Shown one piece after another: positions 16,928 through 26,819 of a stretch of DNA of 64,000 bases. Source of the stretch: Dactylosporangium aurantiacum (GTDB taxonomy: Bacteria; Actinomycetota; Actinomycetes; Mycobacteriales; Micromonosporaceae); assembly GCF_000716715.1 (NCBI RefSeq), contig NZ_JNYJ01000007.1, forward strand, positions 310,001 through 374,000, in the 5' to 3' direction. Position 1 is the first letter of the stretch. The number at the start of each line of letters is the position of its first letter. The notes below the pieces were generated by a model. That model was not told the origin of the DNA. It saw nothing but the letters and a program-made list of their open reading frames with translations, and did no database searches. The position numbers were made by a program, and so were the translations under genes.

Positions 16928-17809
16928 TCAGGCGGGCACCGGAACCCGCCCGCCCCGGCTACGCCGGCGCCGGTTGCCGCTCGCCTCGCCCGGCTCGGCC
17001 GGCGTGGTGCCGCTGTCCGGGTCACCCGAGCCGTCCGACTCGTCGTCGGCGTCCTCCTCGTCCGCCGCGCCGCCCTCCGTGAGCTGCGATGCGTCGTGCG
17101 GGACGACACCGCCCTCCATGAGCTGCGACGCGTCGTCGGGGACGGCGTCGGCCGCCGTGAGCTGGCCGGCGTCGGCGGGTGCGGTGAGACCCGCCATCGC
17201 GGCGAATGCCGAGCCGTCGAAGGCGGCGCTGACCGCGCTGTCCAGCTCGGCCAGGACGTCGTCGGCGAACGGGTCGTGGCTGAGGTCCGGGGCCGGCTCC
17301 TGCACCGTGGTGACGAAGCCGCCCAGCTCGGCGTCGTAGTCGCGCTGGCGGGGCAGGTCGTTGAACGCCGCCACCGGGGTGGACGGCTGGCCCGCGATCC
17401 GGGTCTCCGCCAGCTCGTCGTCGATGGTGCTGGTCGACGTGTTGGCCCGGACCCGGGCGAACTTGGCCCGGCCGCGGGTCAGGTCGTGCCCGACAGTGGC
17501 GGCCTCCAGCTCGTAGCTGACCCGCTTGACGTGCTCCTCGGTCTCCCAGGTCCGGCTCGACAGCCGTCCGGTCACGATGACCGGGTCACCGACGTGGACG
17601 CAGCGCATCACGTTCTCCGCGAGCTGGCGCCAGCAGTTGACGCGCAGCCGCAACTGGTCGCCGTCGACCCAGCGCTCCTGGTGGCGGTCGTAGCGCCGGG
17701 CCGTCGCGGCGACCTTGAAGTGGGTGACCAGCTGCCCGCCCTGCTCGATCCGCCGGCATTCAGGCTCGTTGAGCACGTTGCCGACGATGGTCATGGTCGT
17801 CTCGTTCAT
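16928..17809 (-). CDS. ssb: single-stranded DNA-binding protein paralogue with long tail
   Basis: The 293-aa protein has an OB fold in its first ~110 residues (TMTIVGNVLNEPECRR, VTHFKVAATARRYDR, LRVNCWRQLAENVMRCVHVGDPVIVTGRL), matching bacterial SSB. SSB coats single-stranded DNA and recruits partners through an acidic C-terminal tip. The tail here is unusual: about 180 residues, with a partly repeated acidic segment (DDASQLMEGG / HDASQLTEGG) and an Arg-rich end (RRRRSRGGRVPVPA) instead of the canonical DDDIPF-type tip. GGGAGG precedes the ATG. It is not next to rpsF/rpsR/dnaB, so it is probably a second SSB rather than the essential one. Confidence 0.88.
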   Translation of the reverse strand: MNETTMTIVGNVLNEPECRRIEQGGQLVTHFKVAATARRYDRHQERWVDGDQLRLRVNCWRQLAENVMRCVHVGDPVIVTGRLSSRTWETEEHVKRVSYELEAATVGHDLTRGRAKFARVRANTSTSTIDDELAETRIAGQPSTPVAAFNDLPRQRDYDAELGGFVTTVQEPAPDLSHDPFADDVLAELDSAVSAAFDGSAFAAMAGLTAPADAGQLTAADAVPDDASQLMEGGVVPHDASQLTEGGAADEEDADDESDGSGDPDSGTTPAEPGEASGNRRRRSRGGRVPVPA

Positions 17810-17963
17810 GTCCGTCTCCCTCCCGTGTTCTGGACTCGGGATGGAGCATCGGTCAGGTCGGGTCGTCGGCGCTCGCGGCCGGGGCCGGATCTGTGGATAA
17901 CCGACCGCTTGTGGACAACGTCGCGTCAGCGTTGATGGTGTGGTACGCGCACGCGGTACAGCA

Positions 17964-18503
17964 TCAGAACGCAGCGTGGGCGAGGTTCTGGGTGAACACT
18001 TCCCAGGCCCCGTGGCGGCGCACGAGCAGTTTGCGGGACAGCAGATGCGGGTCACCGGCGAAGAAGACACGGTCGATGGCGCGCCGGACCTTCGCGAGGC
18101 CGGGCGGGGATTGCGAACCGGTCACGATCACCACGTCGCGCGCCGGGACGCCGACCACGAGCTCGCCGGGCACGGCACGCTCCAGACCCGCCCAGAACGC
18201 CTCGGCGAGCAGCAGCGTCGATGCGATCCCGTCGAACTGGAGCATCAGCGCAGGCGGCTGGCCGTGGACCTGCGCGGCGCCGAGGCGGGCGTCGAGGTTG
18301 TGCGCGGCCTGGCGGCGCAGCATCCGCCTCGGCATCTCCATACGCTGCAGGTCGGCCCAGGTGACGAGACGGTCCCCGAACGGCGGGCCGTAGCTGTAGC
18401 CCACTCCGAGGCCGCCCATGAACTCGTCGAGCACGGGCGCGTGCACGTCGTCGCGGCGGATGTCGCGAAGCGGTGCAAGAACGGGGAGGAGCGTGAGCTG
18501 CAC
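17964..18503 (-). CDS. DUF1444 (YtpQ-like) protein
   Basis: The 179-aa protein matches the DUF1444 pattern. The C-terminal half contains LVVGVPARDVVIVTGSQSPPGLAKVR followed by PHLLSRKLLVRRHGAWEVF, where family members have the same VPARD and R-x-G-x-WEVF motifs. The middle part (FDGIASTLLLAEAFWAGLE) corresponds to the family's helical region. Its role is unknown. The GTG at 18503 has no ribosome-binding site but lies 6 nt after a good -10 box with a -35 at 17 bp, so a leaderless transcript is likely. It is divergent from cobD. Confidence 0.75.
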   Translation of the reverse strand: MQLTLLPVLAPLRDIRRDDVHAPVLDEFMGGLGVGYSYGPPFGDRLVTWADLQRMEMPRRMLRRQAAHNLDARLGAAQVHGQPPALMLQFDGIASTLLLAEAFWAGLERAVPGELVVGVPARDVVIVTGSQSPPGLAKVRRAIDRVFFAGDPHLLSRKLLVRRHGAWEVFTQNLAHAAF

Positions 18504-18509
18504 GCATGC

Positions 18510-18538
18510 AAAGTAGGACGGTGACCGATGTGAGACAA
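18510..18538 (-). promoter_or_regulatory. sigma70-type promoter, leaderless
   Basis: On the minus strand TTGTCT (18538-18533), a 17-bp spacer and TACTTT (18515-18510) form a near-consensus promoter. The -10 ends 6 nt before the GTG start at 18503. Confidence 0.75.
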
Positions 18539-18610
18539 GCTCTTGTTTTTGCACTATTTGCTTGCTAGTGCGTCCGTGGGCCGCCGCGAAAAATTGTCGG
18601 TGGGGGTCGG

Positions 18611-18616
18611 TAGTGT
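18611..18616 (+). promoter_or_regulatory. -10 box of a probable leaderless promoter (cobD)
   Basis: TAGTGT fits TANNNT and ends 7 nt before the ATG of cobD; there is no ribosome-binding site. No cobalamin riboswitch elements are visible upstream. Confidence 0.55.
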
Positions 18617-18623
18617 CCCGCGC

Positions 18624-19640
18624 ATGGTGCTTCGACGACTCCAGGCCGACGCGATCGGCATGCTCCTGGGCGGCGTGCTGGACGCGATGTTCGGCGATCC
18701 GCGCAGGTGGCACCCTGTCGCCGGGTTCGGGCGGTTCGCGGGCGCGGTCGAGCGGCACACGTATGCTGACGCGCGGCCGGCGGGCGCCCGGTTCACCGCC
18801 GTGGCGGTCGGCGTGCCGGTCACCTTGGCAGCGCTGGCGGCATGGCTGACCCGGCGCAGGCCGGTCGCCCGCACCGTGCTCGTCGCCGGCGCGACCTGGG
18901 CCGCGCTGGGTGGCACGAGCCTCGCCCGGGAGGGGCGCGTGATGGCCGACCGGCTCGACGGCGGCGACCTGGACTCGGCGCGGGCGCAGCTGCCCAATCT
19001 CTGCGGCCGCGACCCGTCGGCGCTCGGGGCGCCCGAGCTGGCCCGCGCGACGGTGGAGTCCGTCGCCGAGAACACGTCGGACGCCGTGGTCGGTCCGCTG
19101 TTCTGGGGCGCGGTCGCCGGGTTGCCGGGCATTGTGGGGTACCGCGCGGTCAACACCCTTGACGCGATGGTCGGGCACCGGTCCGCCCGGTACGCGAGGT
19201 TCGGCACGGCGTCGGCGCGCCTCGACGACCTGGCCAACCTGGTGCCGTCGCGGGTCACGGCGGCGTTGACGGTGGCCGCGGCGCCGGTCGTCGGCGGGCG
19301 CTCCGGTGCGGCGCTGCGGGTGTGGCTGCGCGACGGTGGGCGGCACCCGAGCCCGAATTCCGGGCAGTGCGAGGCGGCGGCCGCGGGGGCGCTGGGCGTT
19401 CGGTTGGGCGGCCGCAACGTGTACGGCTCCCGGGTGGAGGAGCGGCCGCACCTCGGCGACGGCGGGCCACCGGGCCCGCGTGACGTGCGGCGGGCGGCGG
19501 TTCTGTCGCTCGTCGTCGGCGCCGCGGCCCTGGGACTCGCCTGCGCCGCGAGGGCAGGAGCCACAAGGGCGGGAGCCGCAAGGGCGGGAGCCGCAAGGGC
19601 GGGAGCCGCCACGGCGGAAGCCGCGGGGCGTGAGCTGTGA
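18624..19640 (+). CDS. cobD: adenosylcobinamide-phosphate synthase (CobD/CbiB)
   Basis: CobD is a membrane enzyme of vitamin B12 synthesis that joins adenosylcobyric acid to the aminopropanol linker. The 338-aa protein has the family opening ([26 protein letters not shown]), [35 protein letters not shown] and [21 protein letters not shown]. The last 30 residues are a low-complexity [10 protein letters not shown] stretch encoded by a 15-bp tandem repeat and are probably not functional. cobQ follows after 124 bp. The ATG at 18624 is chosen because a -10 box lies just before it and the family sequence begins there. Confidence 0.93.
   Translation: MVLRRLQADAIGMLLGGVLDAMFGDPRRWHPVAGFGRFAGAVERHTYADARPAGARFTAVAVGVPVTLAALAAWLTRRRPVARTVLVAGATWAALGGTSLAREGRVMADRLDGGDLDSARAQLPNLCGRDPSALGAPELARATVESVAENTSDAVVGPLFWGAVAGLPGIVGYRAVNTLDAMVGHRSARYARFGTASARLDDLANLVPSRVTAALTVAAAPVVGGRSGAALRVWLRDGGRHPSPNSGQCEAAAAGALGVRLGGRNVYGSRVEERPHLGDGGPPGPRDVRRAAVLSLVVGAAALGLACAARAGATRAGAARAGAARAGAATAEAAGREL
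19551..19621. repeat. 15-bp tandem repeat in the cobD 3' end
   Basis: About five units of AGGGCGGGAGCCGCA lie inside the end of cobD and encode an RAGAA repeat. Because the unit is a multiple of three the frame is kept. Decayed related units continue past the stop codon to about 19670. Confidence 0.85.
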
Positions 19641-19764
19641 GTGCGGAAGCCGTGCGGCGGCGGGGCGCAGATGTCGGACGCACGACGGGGAAAGGCGCGG
19701 CGGGCAACGTGGCGGACACAAGTGCGACGGGCAGAGGTCGTGCCGGGTTGATCGGGAGTATGAA

Positions 19765-21309
19765 GTGAGCGGGCTGCTGGTCGCCGGCACCACGTCCGAC
19801 GCGGGCAAGAGCATGCTGACCGCGGGCATCTGCCGCTGGCTGCGCCGGCGCGGCGTCGACGTCGCGCCGTTCAAGGCGCAGAACATGTCCAACAACTCGG
19901 CGATCGCCGTCGACGGTGGGGAGATCGGACGGGCGCAGGCGCTGCAGGCGTACGCGTGCGGGCTGGAGCCCAGCGTCAGGTTCAACCCGGTGCTGCTCAA
20001 GCCGGGCTCCGACCGCACCAGCCAGGTCGTCGTCCTCGGCCAGGCCACCGGGCAGATCGGCGCGCGCAACTACCACGAGATCAAGGACCGGCTGCGCGAA
20101 ACGGTCATGGAGACGCTGCGCGAGCTGCGGGCCAAGCACGACGTGGTGATCTGCGAGGGGGCCGGGAGCCCGGCGGAAATCAACCTGCGGGCGGGCGACC
20201 TGGCCAACATGGGTCTCGCCCGTGCGGCGGACCTGCCAGTGATCGTCGTGAGCGACATCGACCGGGGTGGGGTGTTCGCCGCGCTGTACGGCACGCTCGC
20301 CCTCCTCGACGCCGACGATCAGTCGCTCGTGGCGGGGTTCGTCATCAACAAGTTCCGCGGGGACTCGGGGCTGCTGCAGCCGGGTGTCGACTCGCTCACG
20401 GAGCTGACCGGACGGCCGACGCTCGGGGTCGTGCCGTGGTCCAACGACCTCTGGCTCGACGGTGAGGACTCCCTCGCGTACGACGGGCGGGTCCTCGGCC
20501 GGCCGGCGGCGCCGCGCGGCAGGCAGTGGCTGCGGGTCGCGGTGGTCCGTCTGCCCCGGGTCTCCAACGCGACCGACGCCGAGGCGTTCGCGGCCGAGCC
20601 GGGTGTCCAGGTGCGGCTCACGGTCGAGCCGGCCGACCTCGCCGACGTCGACCTCGTGGTGCTGCCCGGCAGCAAGTCCACTGTGGACGATCTGCGGTGG
20701 TTGCGGGAGCGGGGCCTGGCGGACGCCGTGCTGGCCCACGCGGCGGCGGGCCGGCCCGTCCTGGGCATCTGCGGCGGGTTCCAGATGCTGTCCGAGCGGA
20801 TCTTCGACGAGGTGGAGAGCCGCCGCGGCGACGTGCCGGGGCTGGGACTGCTGCCGGTGGAGATCACGTTCGCCGCGCGGAAGACGCTCGGCCGGGTCGC
20901 GGGGACCGGCCTCGGGTCGCAGCCGGTGCGCGGGTACGAGATCCACCACGGCCTGGTCAGCCGGGCGGCGGACGGGCTGACGCCACTGATCCGGCTGGCC
21001 GACGGCACGGGCGAGGGCGCCGTGGTGGGCAACGTGTTCGGCACGCACTGGCACGGGGCGTTCGAGACCGACGGGTTCCGCCGGGCGTTCCTGACCGAGG
21101 CGGCGCGCCTCGCCGGGCGGCACGGGTTCGAGGTCGCGCCGGACACGTCGTTCGCCGCGCTGCGGGAGCGCACCGTGGACGTGCTGGGAGACCTGGTCGA
21201 GGAGCACCTCGACACCGAGGCGCTGTGGCGGCTCATCGAGGGCGGCGCGCCCGCCGGACTGCCGACCGTGGTGCCCGGCCTGCGCACCGCCGTGGCGGGG
21301 TCGCGATGA
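19765..21309 (+). CDS. cobQ: cobyric acid synthase (CobQ/CbiP)
   Basis: CobQ uses ATP and glutamine to amidate four side chains of the corrin ring. The 514-aa product has the N-terminal P-loop domain ([61 protein letters not shown]). It also has a C-terminal class I glutamine amidotransferase domain with the nucleophile Cys in [10 protein letters not shown] and the His in FGTHWHG. The GTG at 19765 follows GGGAG by 6 nt. Its stop codon overlaps the next gene's ATG (ATGA), indicating coupled translation with the P-loop kinase-like protein. Confidence 0.95.
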   Translation: MSGLLVAGTTSDAGKSMLTAGICRWLRRRGVDVAPFKAQNMSNNSAIAVDGGEIGRAQALQAYACGLEPSVRFNPVLLKPGSDRTSQVVVLGQATGQIGARNYHEIKDRLRETVMETLRELRAKHDVVICEGAGSPAEINLRAGDLANMGLARAADLPVIVVSDIDRGGVFAALYGTLALLDADDQSLVAGFVINKFRGDSGLLQPGVDSLTELTGRPTLGVVPWSNDLWLDGEDSLAYDGRVLGRPAAPRGRQWLRVAVVRLPRVSNATDAEAFAAEPGVQVRLTVEPADLADVDLVVLPGSKSTVDDLRWLRERGLADAVLAHAAAGRPVLGICGGFQMLSERIFDEVESRRGDVPGLGLLPVEITFAARKTLGRVAGTGLGSQPVRGYEIHHGLVSRAADGLTPLIRLADGTGEGAVVGNVFGTHWHGAFETDGFRRAFLTEAARLAGRHGFEVAPDTSFAALRERTVDVLGDLVEEHLDTEALWRLIEGGAPAGLPTVVPGLRTAVAGSR

Positions 21310-21920
21310 GCAGCCAGGGGGTGGGCACGTACGGCGGGCTGGCGAGACAGGTCCTCGGCCGGGATCCGCGGCTCGGGGACGTGCGGCTCGTGGCGGTCGA
21401 CGGGCGGGCCGGGTCGGGGAAGACCACGTTCGCGGGGCGGCTGGCCCGGGCGCTGCGGCGCGCCGGCGCGGACGTCGCCGAGCTGCACACCGACGACTTC
21501 CTCGACGGGTGGGCGGAGCTGCTGGCGTGGCGGCCCAGGCTGGAGGAGTGGGTGTTCGCGCCGTTCAGGGCGGGTGAGGACGCCCGCTACCGGCGGTACG
21601 ACTGGGCCGCCGAGCGGCTGCGTGAGGAGTGGGAGCCGCTGCGGCGACCCGACGTGCTGGTCGTGGAGGGCGTGGGCAGTGCGGGTATGGCGGACCTGAC
21701 GCTGGCGGTGTGCGTCCACGCGCCGGCGGAATTGCGGCTCGAGCGGGGGCTGATCCGTGACGGTGAGGCGCTGCGGCCGCAGTGGGAGCGGTGGATGGCC
21801 GCCGAGGACCGGTTCTTCGCGGACGGCACGGCGTTGCGGGCCGTCGACGTGCACGTCGACGGCGCGCCAGGCGCGGAACACGATCTACAGCACGAGTACT
21901 TCATCCTGACGGGCGGGTAG
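21306..21920 (+). CDS. uridine-kinase-like P-loop protein
   Basis: The 204-aa protein has a Walker A motif ([22 protein letters not shown]), an acidic HTDDF segment, a YDWAAERL motif, and [11 protein letters not shown] in the Walker B position, the arrangement of uridine kinase and related nucleoside or small-molecule kinases. The substrate is not evident. Its ATG overlaps the cobQ stop by four bases, so it is made together with CobQ. A role in cobalamin side-chain or nucleotide-loop metabolism is possible but not shown by sequence. Confidence 0.8.
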   Translation: MSSQGVGTYGGLARQVLGRDPRLGDVRLVAVDGRAGSGKTTFAGRLARALRRAGADVAELHTDDFLDGWAELLAWRPRLEEWVFAPFRAGEDARYRRYDWAAERLREEWEPLRRPDVLVVEGVGSAGMADLTLAVCVHAPAELRLERGLIRDGEALRPQWERWMAAEDRFFADGTALRAVDVHVDGAPGAEHDLQHEYFILTGG

Positions 21921-21995
21921 ACGCCGGTTGCGCGGGTGGGGGACGATCCGAGAGGCGGCCGGGCACGACCCGGGTGCGACGGGGAGGCGGAGCGG

Positions 21996-23072
21996 ATGAC
22001 CACGAACGACGTGCAACGCCGGCGGGTGGTGCTGACGGGGATCAGTTCCCGGGCCTGGGAGCACCCCGCGGACAGGGGCGCCCTGGTGGCGCTGCGCGAG
22101 CTGCGCGGGTTCGACGACGCGCTGAAGTCGTTGCACGCGTTGTGGAATGAGCGGGCGTGGCGGCTGGAGTTCCTCGGCAACGCGATCCGCGTGGACCACC
22201 GGCAGTTCCCACGGGTGCACCGGCTGATGGCGGAGGCCGCGGCGTCGCTGGACCTCGCCGAGCTGCCCGAGCTGTACGTGCAGAGCGACCGCGCGATCAA
22301 CGGCATGTGCATCGGCATGTCCAAGCCGTTCATCGTGATCAACCGGGGCTGCCTGGAGCTGCTCGACGACGAGGAGCTGCGCTGCCTGCTCGGGCACGAG
22401 CTCGGGCATCTGATCAGCGGGCACGCGGTGTACCGCACGATGGTGCTGATCCTGACGGACTGGGCGGTGCGGCTGTCGTGGCTGCCGGTCGGCTCGATGG
22501 TGCTGCGGGCGATCGTGGCCGCGCTGATGGAGTGGTGGCGCAAGGCTGAGCTGTCGGCGGACCGGGCGGGGCTGCTCGCCTGCCAGGACCCGGCGGCGTC
22601 GCTGCGCCTGTCGATGAAGCTGGCCGGCGGCGGGGACCTGTCGGAGGTCGACACGACCGCGTTCCTGGAGCAGGCGGCGGAGTTCGAGCGGGCCGGTGAC
22701 CTGCGGGACAGCCTGATCAAGATCCGTATGGTGACCGCGCGGTCGCACCCGATGCCGGTGGCGCGGGCCGCCGAGGTGCGGGCGTGGATCGACAGCGGGG
22801 AGTACCAGCGGATTCTCGGCGGGGAGTACCCGCGCCGCTCCGACGACGGGGACGCGTCGGTGAGTGAGGAGATCAAGGCGGCGGCCGCGTCGTACCGGGA
22901 GGCGTTCTCGCGGTCGCAGGATCCGCTGGTGGCGTTGCTGCGCAAGCTCGGCGACGGCGCGTCGGAGGTCGGCGACTGGGTCGGCGCCGGCGCCGGCAGG
23001 ATGCGCGGCTGGATGCGCGGCAATGGCAACAGCAACGGCACAGACAGCACGGAGGGCAAGTCACCGCAGTAG
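21996..23072 (+). CDS. M48 family metallopeptidase
   Basis: The 358-aa protein has the zinc motif HELGHLISGH near residue 135 and the downstream glutamate in KAELSADRAG, the M48 (HtpX/Ste24-like) signature. Hydrophobic stretches after the motif (LTDWAVRLSWLPVGSMVLRAIVAALMEWW) suggest membrane association. The C-terminal ~60 residues form a Gly/Ser/Asn-rich tail. It probably degrades damaged membrane or envelope proteins. The ATG at 21996 is chosen because GGGGAGG lies 8 nt upstream, and because residues before it in the longer frame look non-coding. It follows the kinase-like gene by 75 bp. Confidence 0.88.
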   Translation: MTTNDVQRRRVVLTGISSRAWEHPADRGALVALRELRGFDDALKSLHALWNERAWRLEFLGNAIRVDHRQFPRVHRLMAEAAASLDLAELPELYVQSDRAINGMCIGMSKPFIVINRGCLELLDDEELRCLLGHELGHLISGHAVYRTMVLILTDWAVRLSWLPVGSMVLRAIVAALMEWWRKAELSADRAGLLACQDPAASLRLSMKLAGGGDLSEVDTTAFLEQAAEFERAGDLRDSLIKIRMVTARSHPMPVARAAEVRAWIDSGEYQRILGGEYPRRSDDGDASVSEEIKAAAASYREAFSRSQDPLVALLRKLGDGASEVGDWVGAGAGRMRGWMRGNGNSNGTDSTEGKSPQ

Positions 23073-23373
23073 AGCAGCGGCAAGCCAGGTCGGAGACGGG
23101 GGAACAGTACGCGCGGTCGGGGTGAGAGCAGCCCTAAAACCGGGGGAAGCCGCGGGTGTGCCGGCGGCAGCGCCAGGGGCGGGCCGGCAGCGGCGCCGAC
23201 GGCAGGCCGAACTGTAGCGGTGCCGGAGCCAGCGGTGCCGGAGCCAGCGGTGCCGGAGCCAGCGGTGCCAGGCTTCGGAAAGGTCCGGCTGGGCGCCCCG
23301 GAAACGTCCGGCGGGGCGTCCCGGAACCGGGACCCACGGCACGGGCTGCTGGCTGGCGCAGTAAGTTCCCGGT
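23073..23373. repeat. spacer with 15-bp tandem repeat
   Basis: About 300 bp without a gene. Positions 23216-23270 contain nearly four units of AGCGGTGCCGGAGCC. The rest is GC-rich sequence with no visible hairpin terminator. Confidence 0.7.
23362..23367 (+). promoter_or_regulatory. -10 box of a probable leaderless promoter
   Basis: TAAGTT fits TANNNT and ends 6 nt before the ATG at 23374; no ribosome-binding site is present. Confidence 0.65.
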
Positions 23374-24735
23374 ATGACAGTGCTCACCGACGAAGAGCTC
23401 CGCGCCGCGATCCGGCGGGAGATGCCGGGTGTCCGGGCCGACCTGGAGCGCCTCGTGCGCATTCCGGGGATCGCGTTCACCGGGTTCGACCACAGCCACG
23501 TCGAGCGGTCCGCCGAGGCGGTGGCGGAGCTGCTGCGCGGGGCGGGGATTCCCGACGTGCGGCTGGTGCGCAAGGGTGGGCAGCCCGCGGTGCTGGGCCG
23601 GCGGCCGGCGCCGCCCGGGGCGCCGACGGTGCTGCTGTACGCGCACCACGACGTCCAGCCGGTCGGTGACCGGTCGCAGTGGCTGAGCGACCCGTTCGAG
23701 CCGCAGGAGCGCGACGGCCGCCTGTACGGGCGCGGCACCGCCGACGACAAGGCGGGCGTGATGGCGCACATCGCGGCGCTGCGGGCGTTCGGTGACGACC
23801 TGCCGGTCGGGGTGGTGCTGTTCATCGAGGGCGAGGAGGAGTTCGGGTCCGAGTCGCTGGAGGAGCTGCTGCGGGAGCACCGCGACGAGCTGGCCTCCGA
23901 CGTGATCGTGATCGCCGACTCGGGCAACTGGGACGTCGGCCAGCCGGCGCTGACGACCGGGCTGCGGGGGATCGTCAACGGGTTCTTCGAGGTCCGGGTG
24001 CTGGAGCAGGCGGTGCACAGCGGGATGTTCGGCGGGGCGGTGCCCGACGCGCTGATCACGCTGTCGCGGCTGATCGCTTCGCTGCACGACGACGCGGGGG
24101 ACGTGGCGGTGGAGGGGCTGGTCAGCACCCCGAGCGCGCCGCTGGACTACCCGGAGGACCGGTTCCGTGAGGAGGCCGGGATGCTCGACGGGGTCGAGTT
24201 CATCGGCACCGGGCGGCTGGTCGAGCGGCTGTGGACCCGTCCGGCGATCTCGATCCTCGGCATCGACGCGCCGCCGACGGAGGGGGCGCCGAACGCGCTG
24301 ATCCCGGCCGCGAAGGCCAAGTTCAGCGTGCGGATCGCGCCCGGCGACGACGCGCAGCGGGTGTACGACACGATGACCGCCCACCTGCAGCGGCACGTGC
24401 CGTGGGGGGCGCAGGTGACGGTGACGCTCGAGCAGCTCGGGGAGCCGTGCGTGATCGACGCGACGGGACCGGTGTTCGAGGCGGCGCGGCAGGCGTTCGC
24501 CGAGGCGTGGGACGGTGTGGCGCCGGTCGACATGGGCGTCGGCGGGTCGATCCCGTTCATCGCGACGTTCCAGGAGCTCTTCCCGAAGGCGGCGATCCTG
24601 GTCACCGGCGTCGAGGACCCGAGCACCCGGGCGCACGGGCCGAACGAGAGCCTGCACCTGGGCGAGTTCGAGCGGGTCTGCGTGGCCGAGGCGCTGCTGC
24701 TGGCCAAGGTGGCAAGGGTCGCGCACACGGCCTGA
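23374..24735 (+). CDS. M20 family dipeptidase
   Basis: The 453-aa protein is a zinc-dependent exopeptidase of the M20 dipeptidase type. Metal ligands are visible in LLYAHHDVQPVG, in RLYGRGTADDKAG, in FIEGEEEFGSESLEE (with the catalytic Glu pair), in VIVIADSGNWD, and in the C-terminal HGPNESLHLGEF. A dimerisation insert occupies the middle (VHSGMFGGAVPDALI onward). No signal peptide is present, so it would hydrolyse dipeptides or related amides in the cytoplasm. It is convergent with the response-regulator operon, with a shared terminator in the 54-bp gap. Confidence 0.92.
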   Translation: MTVLTDEELRAAIRREMPGVRADLERLVRIPGIAFTGFDHSHVERSAEAVAELLRGAGIPDVRLVRKGGQPAVLGRRPAPPGAPTVLLYAHHDVQPVGDRSQWLSDPFEPQERDGRLYGRGTADDKAGVMAHIAALRAFGDDLPVGVVLFIEGEEEFGSESLEELLREHRDELASDVIVIADSGNWDVGQPALTTGLRGIVNGFFEVRVLEQAVHSGMFGGAVPDALITLSRLIASLHDDAGDVAVEGLVSTPSAPLDYPEDRFREEAGMLDGVEFIGTGRLVERLWTRPAISILGIDAPPTEGAPNALIPAAKAKFSVRIAPGDDAQRVYDTMTAHLQRHVPWGAQVTVTLEQLGEPCVIDATGPVFEAARQAFAEAWDGVAPVDMGVGGSIPFIATFQELFPKAAILVTGVEDPSTRAHGPNESLHLGEFERVCVAEALLLAKVARVAHTA

Positions 24736-24767
24736 CGAAGAGGACAAAGCCCCCAGAAGGCGACAAA

Positions 24768-24805
24768 GCCCCCGTGCGGAGAGGAACAATCACCCGCGCG
24801 GGGGC
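24768..24805. terminator. bidirectional terminator between convergent genes
   Basis: GCCCCCGTGCG (24768-24778) pairs with CGCGCGGGGGC (24795-24805) over 11 bp with one G-T pair. The right arm lies within the last codons of the minus-strand response regulator gene. Confidence 0.6.
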
Positions 24806-25242
24806 AGCTTCACCACGCTCACGAAGAACTCGTCGATCTGCCGTACCACCGCGATGAAACTGTCGAAGTCCACCGGCTTCGTCACGTAGGCGTTGGCGTG
24901 CAGCGAGTAGCTGCGCAGGATGTCCTCGTCGGCCTGCGAGGTGGTCAGCACCACCACCGGGATCCGCCGCAGCTCGGGGTCCTCCTTGATGGCCTGCAGG
25001 ACCTGCCGGCCGTCGACGCGGGGCAGGTTGAGGTCCAGCAGGATCAGGTCGGGCCGGGCCGCGTCGGCGTGCGGGCCCTCGCGGCGCAGGTACGCCAGGG
25101 CCTCCTCGCCGTCCTGCACGACGTTGAGCTTGTTGCGGACCTTGTGCTCCTCGAACGCCTCCTGCGTCATCAGCACGTCGCCCGGGTCGTCCTCGACCAG
25201 GAGCACCTCGATCGGCAGGGACGACTCCCTGGGTGCGGTCAT
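24790..25242 (-). CDS. single-domain response regulator (Rcp1-like)
   Basis: The 150-aa protein is a stand-alone receiver domain. The acidic pocket is in [10 protein letters not shown], the phosphoacceptor Asp in [14 protein letters not shown], the conserved Thr in [12 protein letters not shown] and the Lys in YVTKPVD. It has no output domain and resembles the Rcp1-type regulators paired with phytochrome-like histidine kinases. Its ATG overlaps the stop of the kinase gene (ATGA), so the pair is translationally coupled and very likely cognate. Signal output would be by protein contact or phosphotransfer. Confidence 0.92.
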   Translation of the reverse strand: MTAPRESSLPIEVLLVEDDPGDVLMTQEAFEEHKVRNKLNVVQDGEEALAYLRREGPHADAARPDLILLDLNLPRVDGRQVLQAIKEDPELRRIPVVVLTTSQADEDILRSYSLHANAYVTKPVDFDSFIAVVRQIDEFFVSVVKLPPRG

Positions 25243-26819
25243 TGAACGGACTCCTCAAGCAGCGGGGCGGGCGGCGCGTCGAGCGCGGGCACAGGGAGCG
25301 TGAACCGGAACAGCGTACCTTCGGCGGGCGACGGGTCGATCCAGATCCGCCCGCCGTGGTACTCGACGATCTTCTTCGCGATGGCGAGGCCGATGCCGGT
25401 GCCCGGGTAGGCGTCCTTGGCGTGCAGCCGCTGGAAGATGACGAAGACCTTGTCGGCGAACTCCGGTTCGATCCCGATCCCGTTGTCCTGCACGCTGATC
25501 TCGTACTCGTCGTCGACGCGCGTGCTGGACACGACGATGCGCGGGGTGCGGTCGGGGTGGCGGAACTTCAGGGCGTTGCCGATGAGGTTGCTGAACAGGG
25601 CGCCGAGCAGCGGCTCCTCGCCCCGGACCACGGGCAGCCCGGTGAAGGTGATGTCGGCGCCGGTGCTCTGGCGCTGCGACTCGAACTGCTCGGCGGCGTC
25701 CAGGACGACCTTGTTCAGGTCGACGTCGGTGAAGCCCGAGGTGAGCCGGCCGATCCGGGAGAAGGCGAGCAGGTCGTTGATCAGCCGCTGCATGCGCTGC
25801 GCCCCGTCGACGGCGAAGGCGATGTACTGGTCGGCGCGCTCGTCGAGCTGCCGGGCGTACCGGCGCTGCAGCAGCTGGCAGAAGGACGCCACCTTCCGCA
25901 GCGGCTCCTGCAGGTCGTGCGACGCGACGTAGGCGAACTGCTCCAGGTCGCGGTTGGACCTGGTCAGCTCGGCGGCCTGCTGCTCGAGCATCCGGTTGGC
26001 CTCCTCGACCAGCCGGCGCGCCTCGACCACGTCGCGCAGCTCGGTGTTGATCCGGCGGCGCATCGTGTCGACGTCGGCGGCGAGCGCGGACAGCTCCGGT
26101 GGCCCGCCGCCGGTGATCTCGTGGTCGTAGTTGCCGGCCGCGACGATGCGCACCTCCGCGGCCAGGTCGACCACGGGCCGCGTCACCAGCCGCCGCAGCA
26201 GCAGCGCGAGGGCCGCGCCGGCCCCGATGATCACGATCCCAGCGAAGACCAGCAGCAGGATCAGCGTGTTGCCGGTGGAGCGCACCTGCTTGGCCACCAC
26301 GTCACGACGCGTGCTCACCCCGGTGCGCAGCGCGTTGATCCGGTCAGACGCCGCGGTGTACACCGCCCGCGACGCGTCCGTCGGCGTCGCACGCTCCGCG
26401 CTCGGCCCATCACTGCGGGTCTGCGCGATCAGCGGTTCGGTGACCTCCCGGCGGTACCGTGACGTCGCCGCCGCGATGTCGTGCACGGCGGTGAGCAGGT
26501 CGGGCTCGTCGGCCAGCAGCCGCTCCAGGTCGGCGATGACCTCGGTCTCCGTCTGCTGCGCGGCCCGGTACGCGTCGAGGTCGCTGTCCCGGCCGGTCAG
26601 CAGGTACGTCCGCGCGCTGGTCTGCTGGCGCAGCAGCTGCGAGTACAGGACCTCCGTGTTGACCAGCGCGGGCGTGAGGCGGTCCATCACCTTCGTCGTG
26701 TCCGCCCGGTTGGCGCCGGCGGTGATCGTGGCGCTGACCGCGATGAGCCCGAGCAGGCCCGCGACGACCGCGCACAGCGCGATGATGCGGCGCCAGAGGG
26801 ACCACGTGGTGGGATTCAT
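25239..26819 (-). CDS. CHASE3-HAMP sensor histidine kinase
   Basis: The 526-aa protein has an N-terminal membrane helix ([21 protein letters not shown]) and an extracytoplasmic helical domain of about 150 aa resembling CHASE3 ([20 protein letters not shown]). A second helix ([21 protein letters not shown]), a HAMP linker and a coiled coil follow. The HisKA motif is [17 protein letters not shown], and the ATPase domain shows [24 protein letters not shown] and [18 protein letters not shown]. This architecture matches phytochrome-type kinases that lack the photosensor. It overlaps by four bases both the upstream phosphatase gene and the downstream receiver gene. Confidence 0.93.
   Translation of the reverse strand: MNPTTWSLWRRIIALCAVVAGLLGLIAVSATITAGANRADTTKVMDRLTPALVNTEVLYSQLLRQQTSARTYLLTGRDSDLDAYRAAQQTETEVIADLERLLADEPDLLTAVHDIAAATSRYRREVTEPLIAQTRSDGPSAERATPTDASRAVYTAASDRINALRTGVSTRRDVVAKQVRSTGNTLILLLVFAGIVIIGAGAALALLLRRLVTRPVVDLAAEVRIVAAGNYDHEITGGGPPELSALAADVDTMRRRINTELRDVVEARRLVEEANRMLEQQAAELTRSNRDLEQFAYVASHDLQEPLRKVASFCQLLQRRYARQLDERADQYIAFAVDGAQRMQRLINDLLAFSRIGRLTSGFTDVDLNKVVLDAAEQFESQRQSTGADITFTGLPVVRGEEPLLGALFSNLIGNALKFRHPDRTPRIVVSSTRVDDEYEISVQDNGIGIEPEFADKVFVIFQRLHAKDAYPGTGIGLAIAKKIVEYHGGRIWIDPSPAEGTLFRFTLPVPALDAPPAPLLEESVQ

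Noticed and set aside
18504..18623. cobalamin riboswitch upstream of cobD
   Set aside because: The region is too short and lacks the B12-box; it instead holds two divergent promoters.
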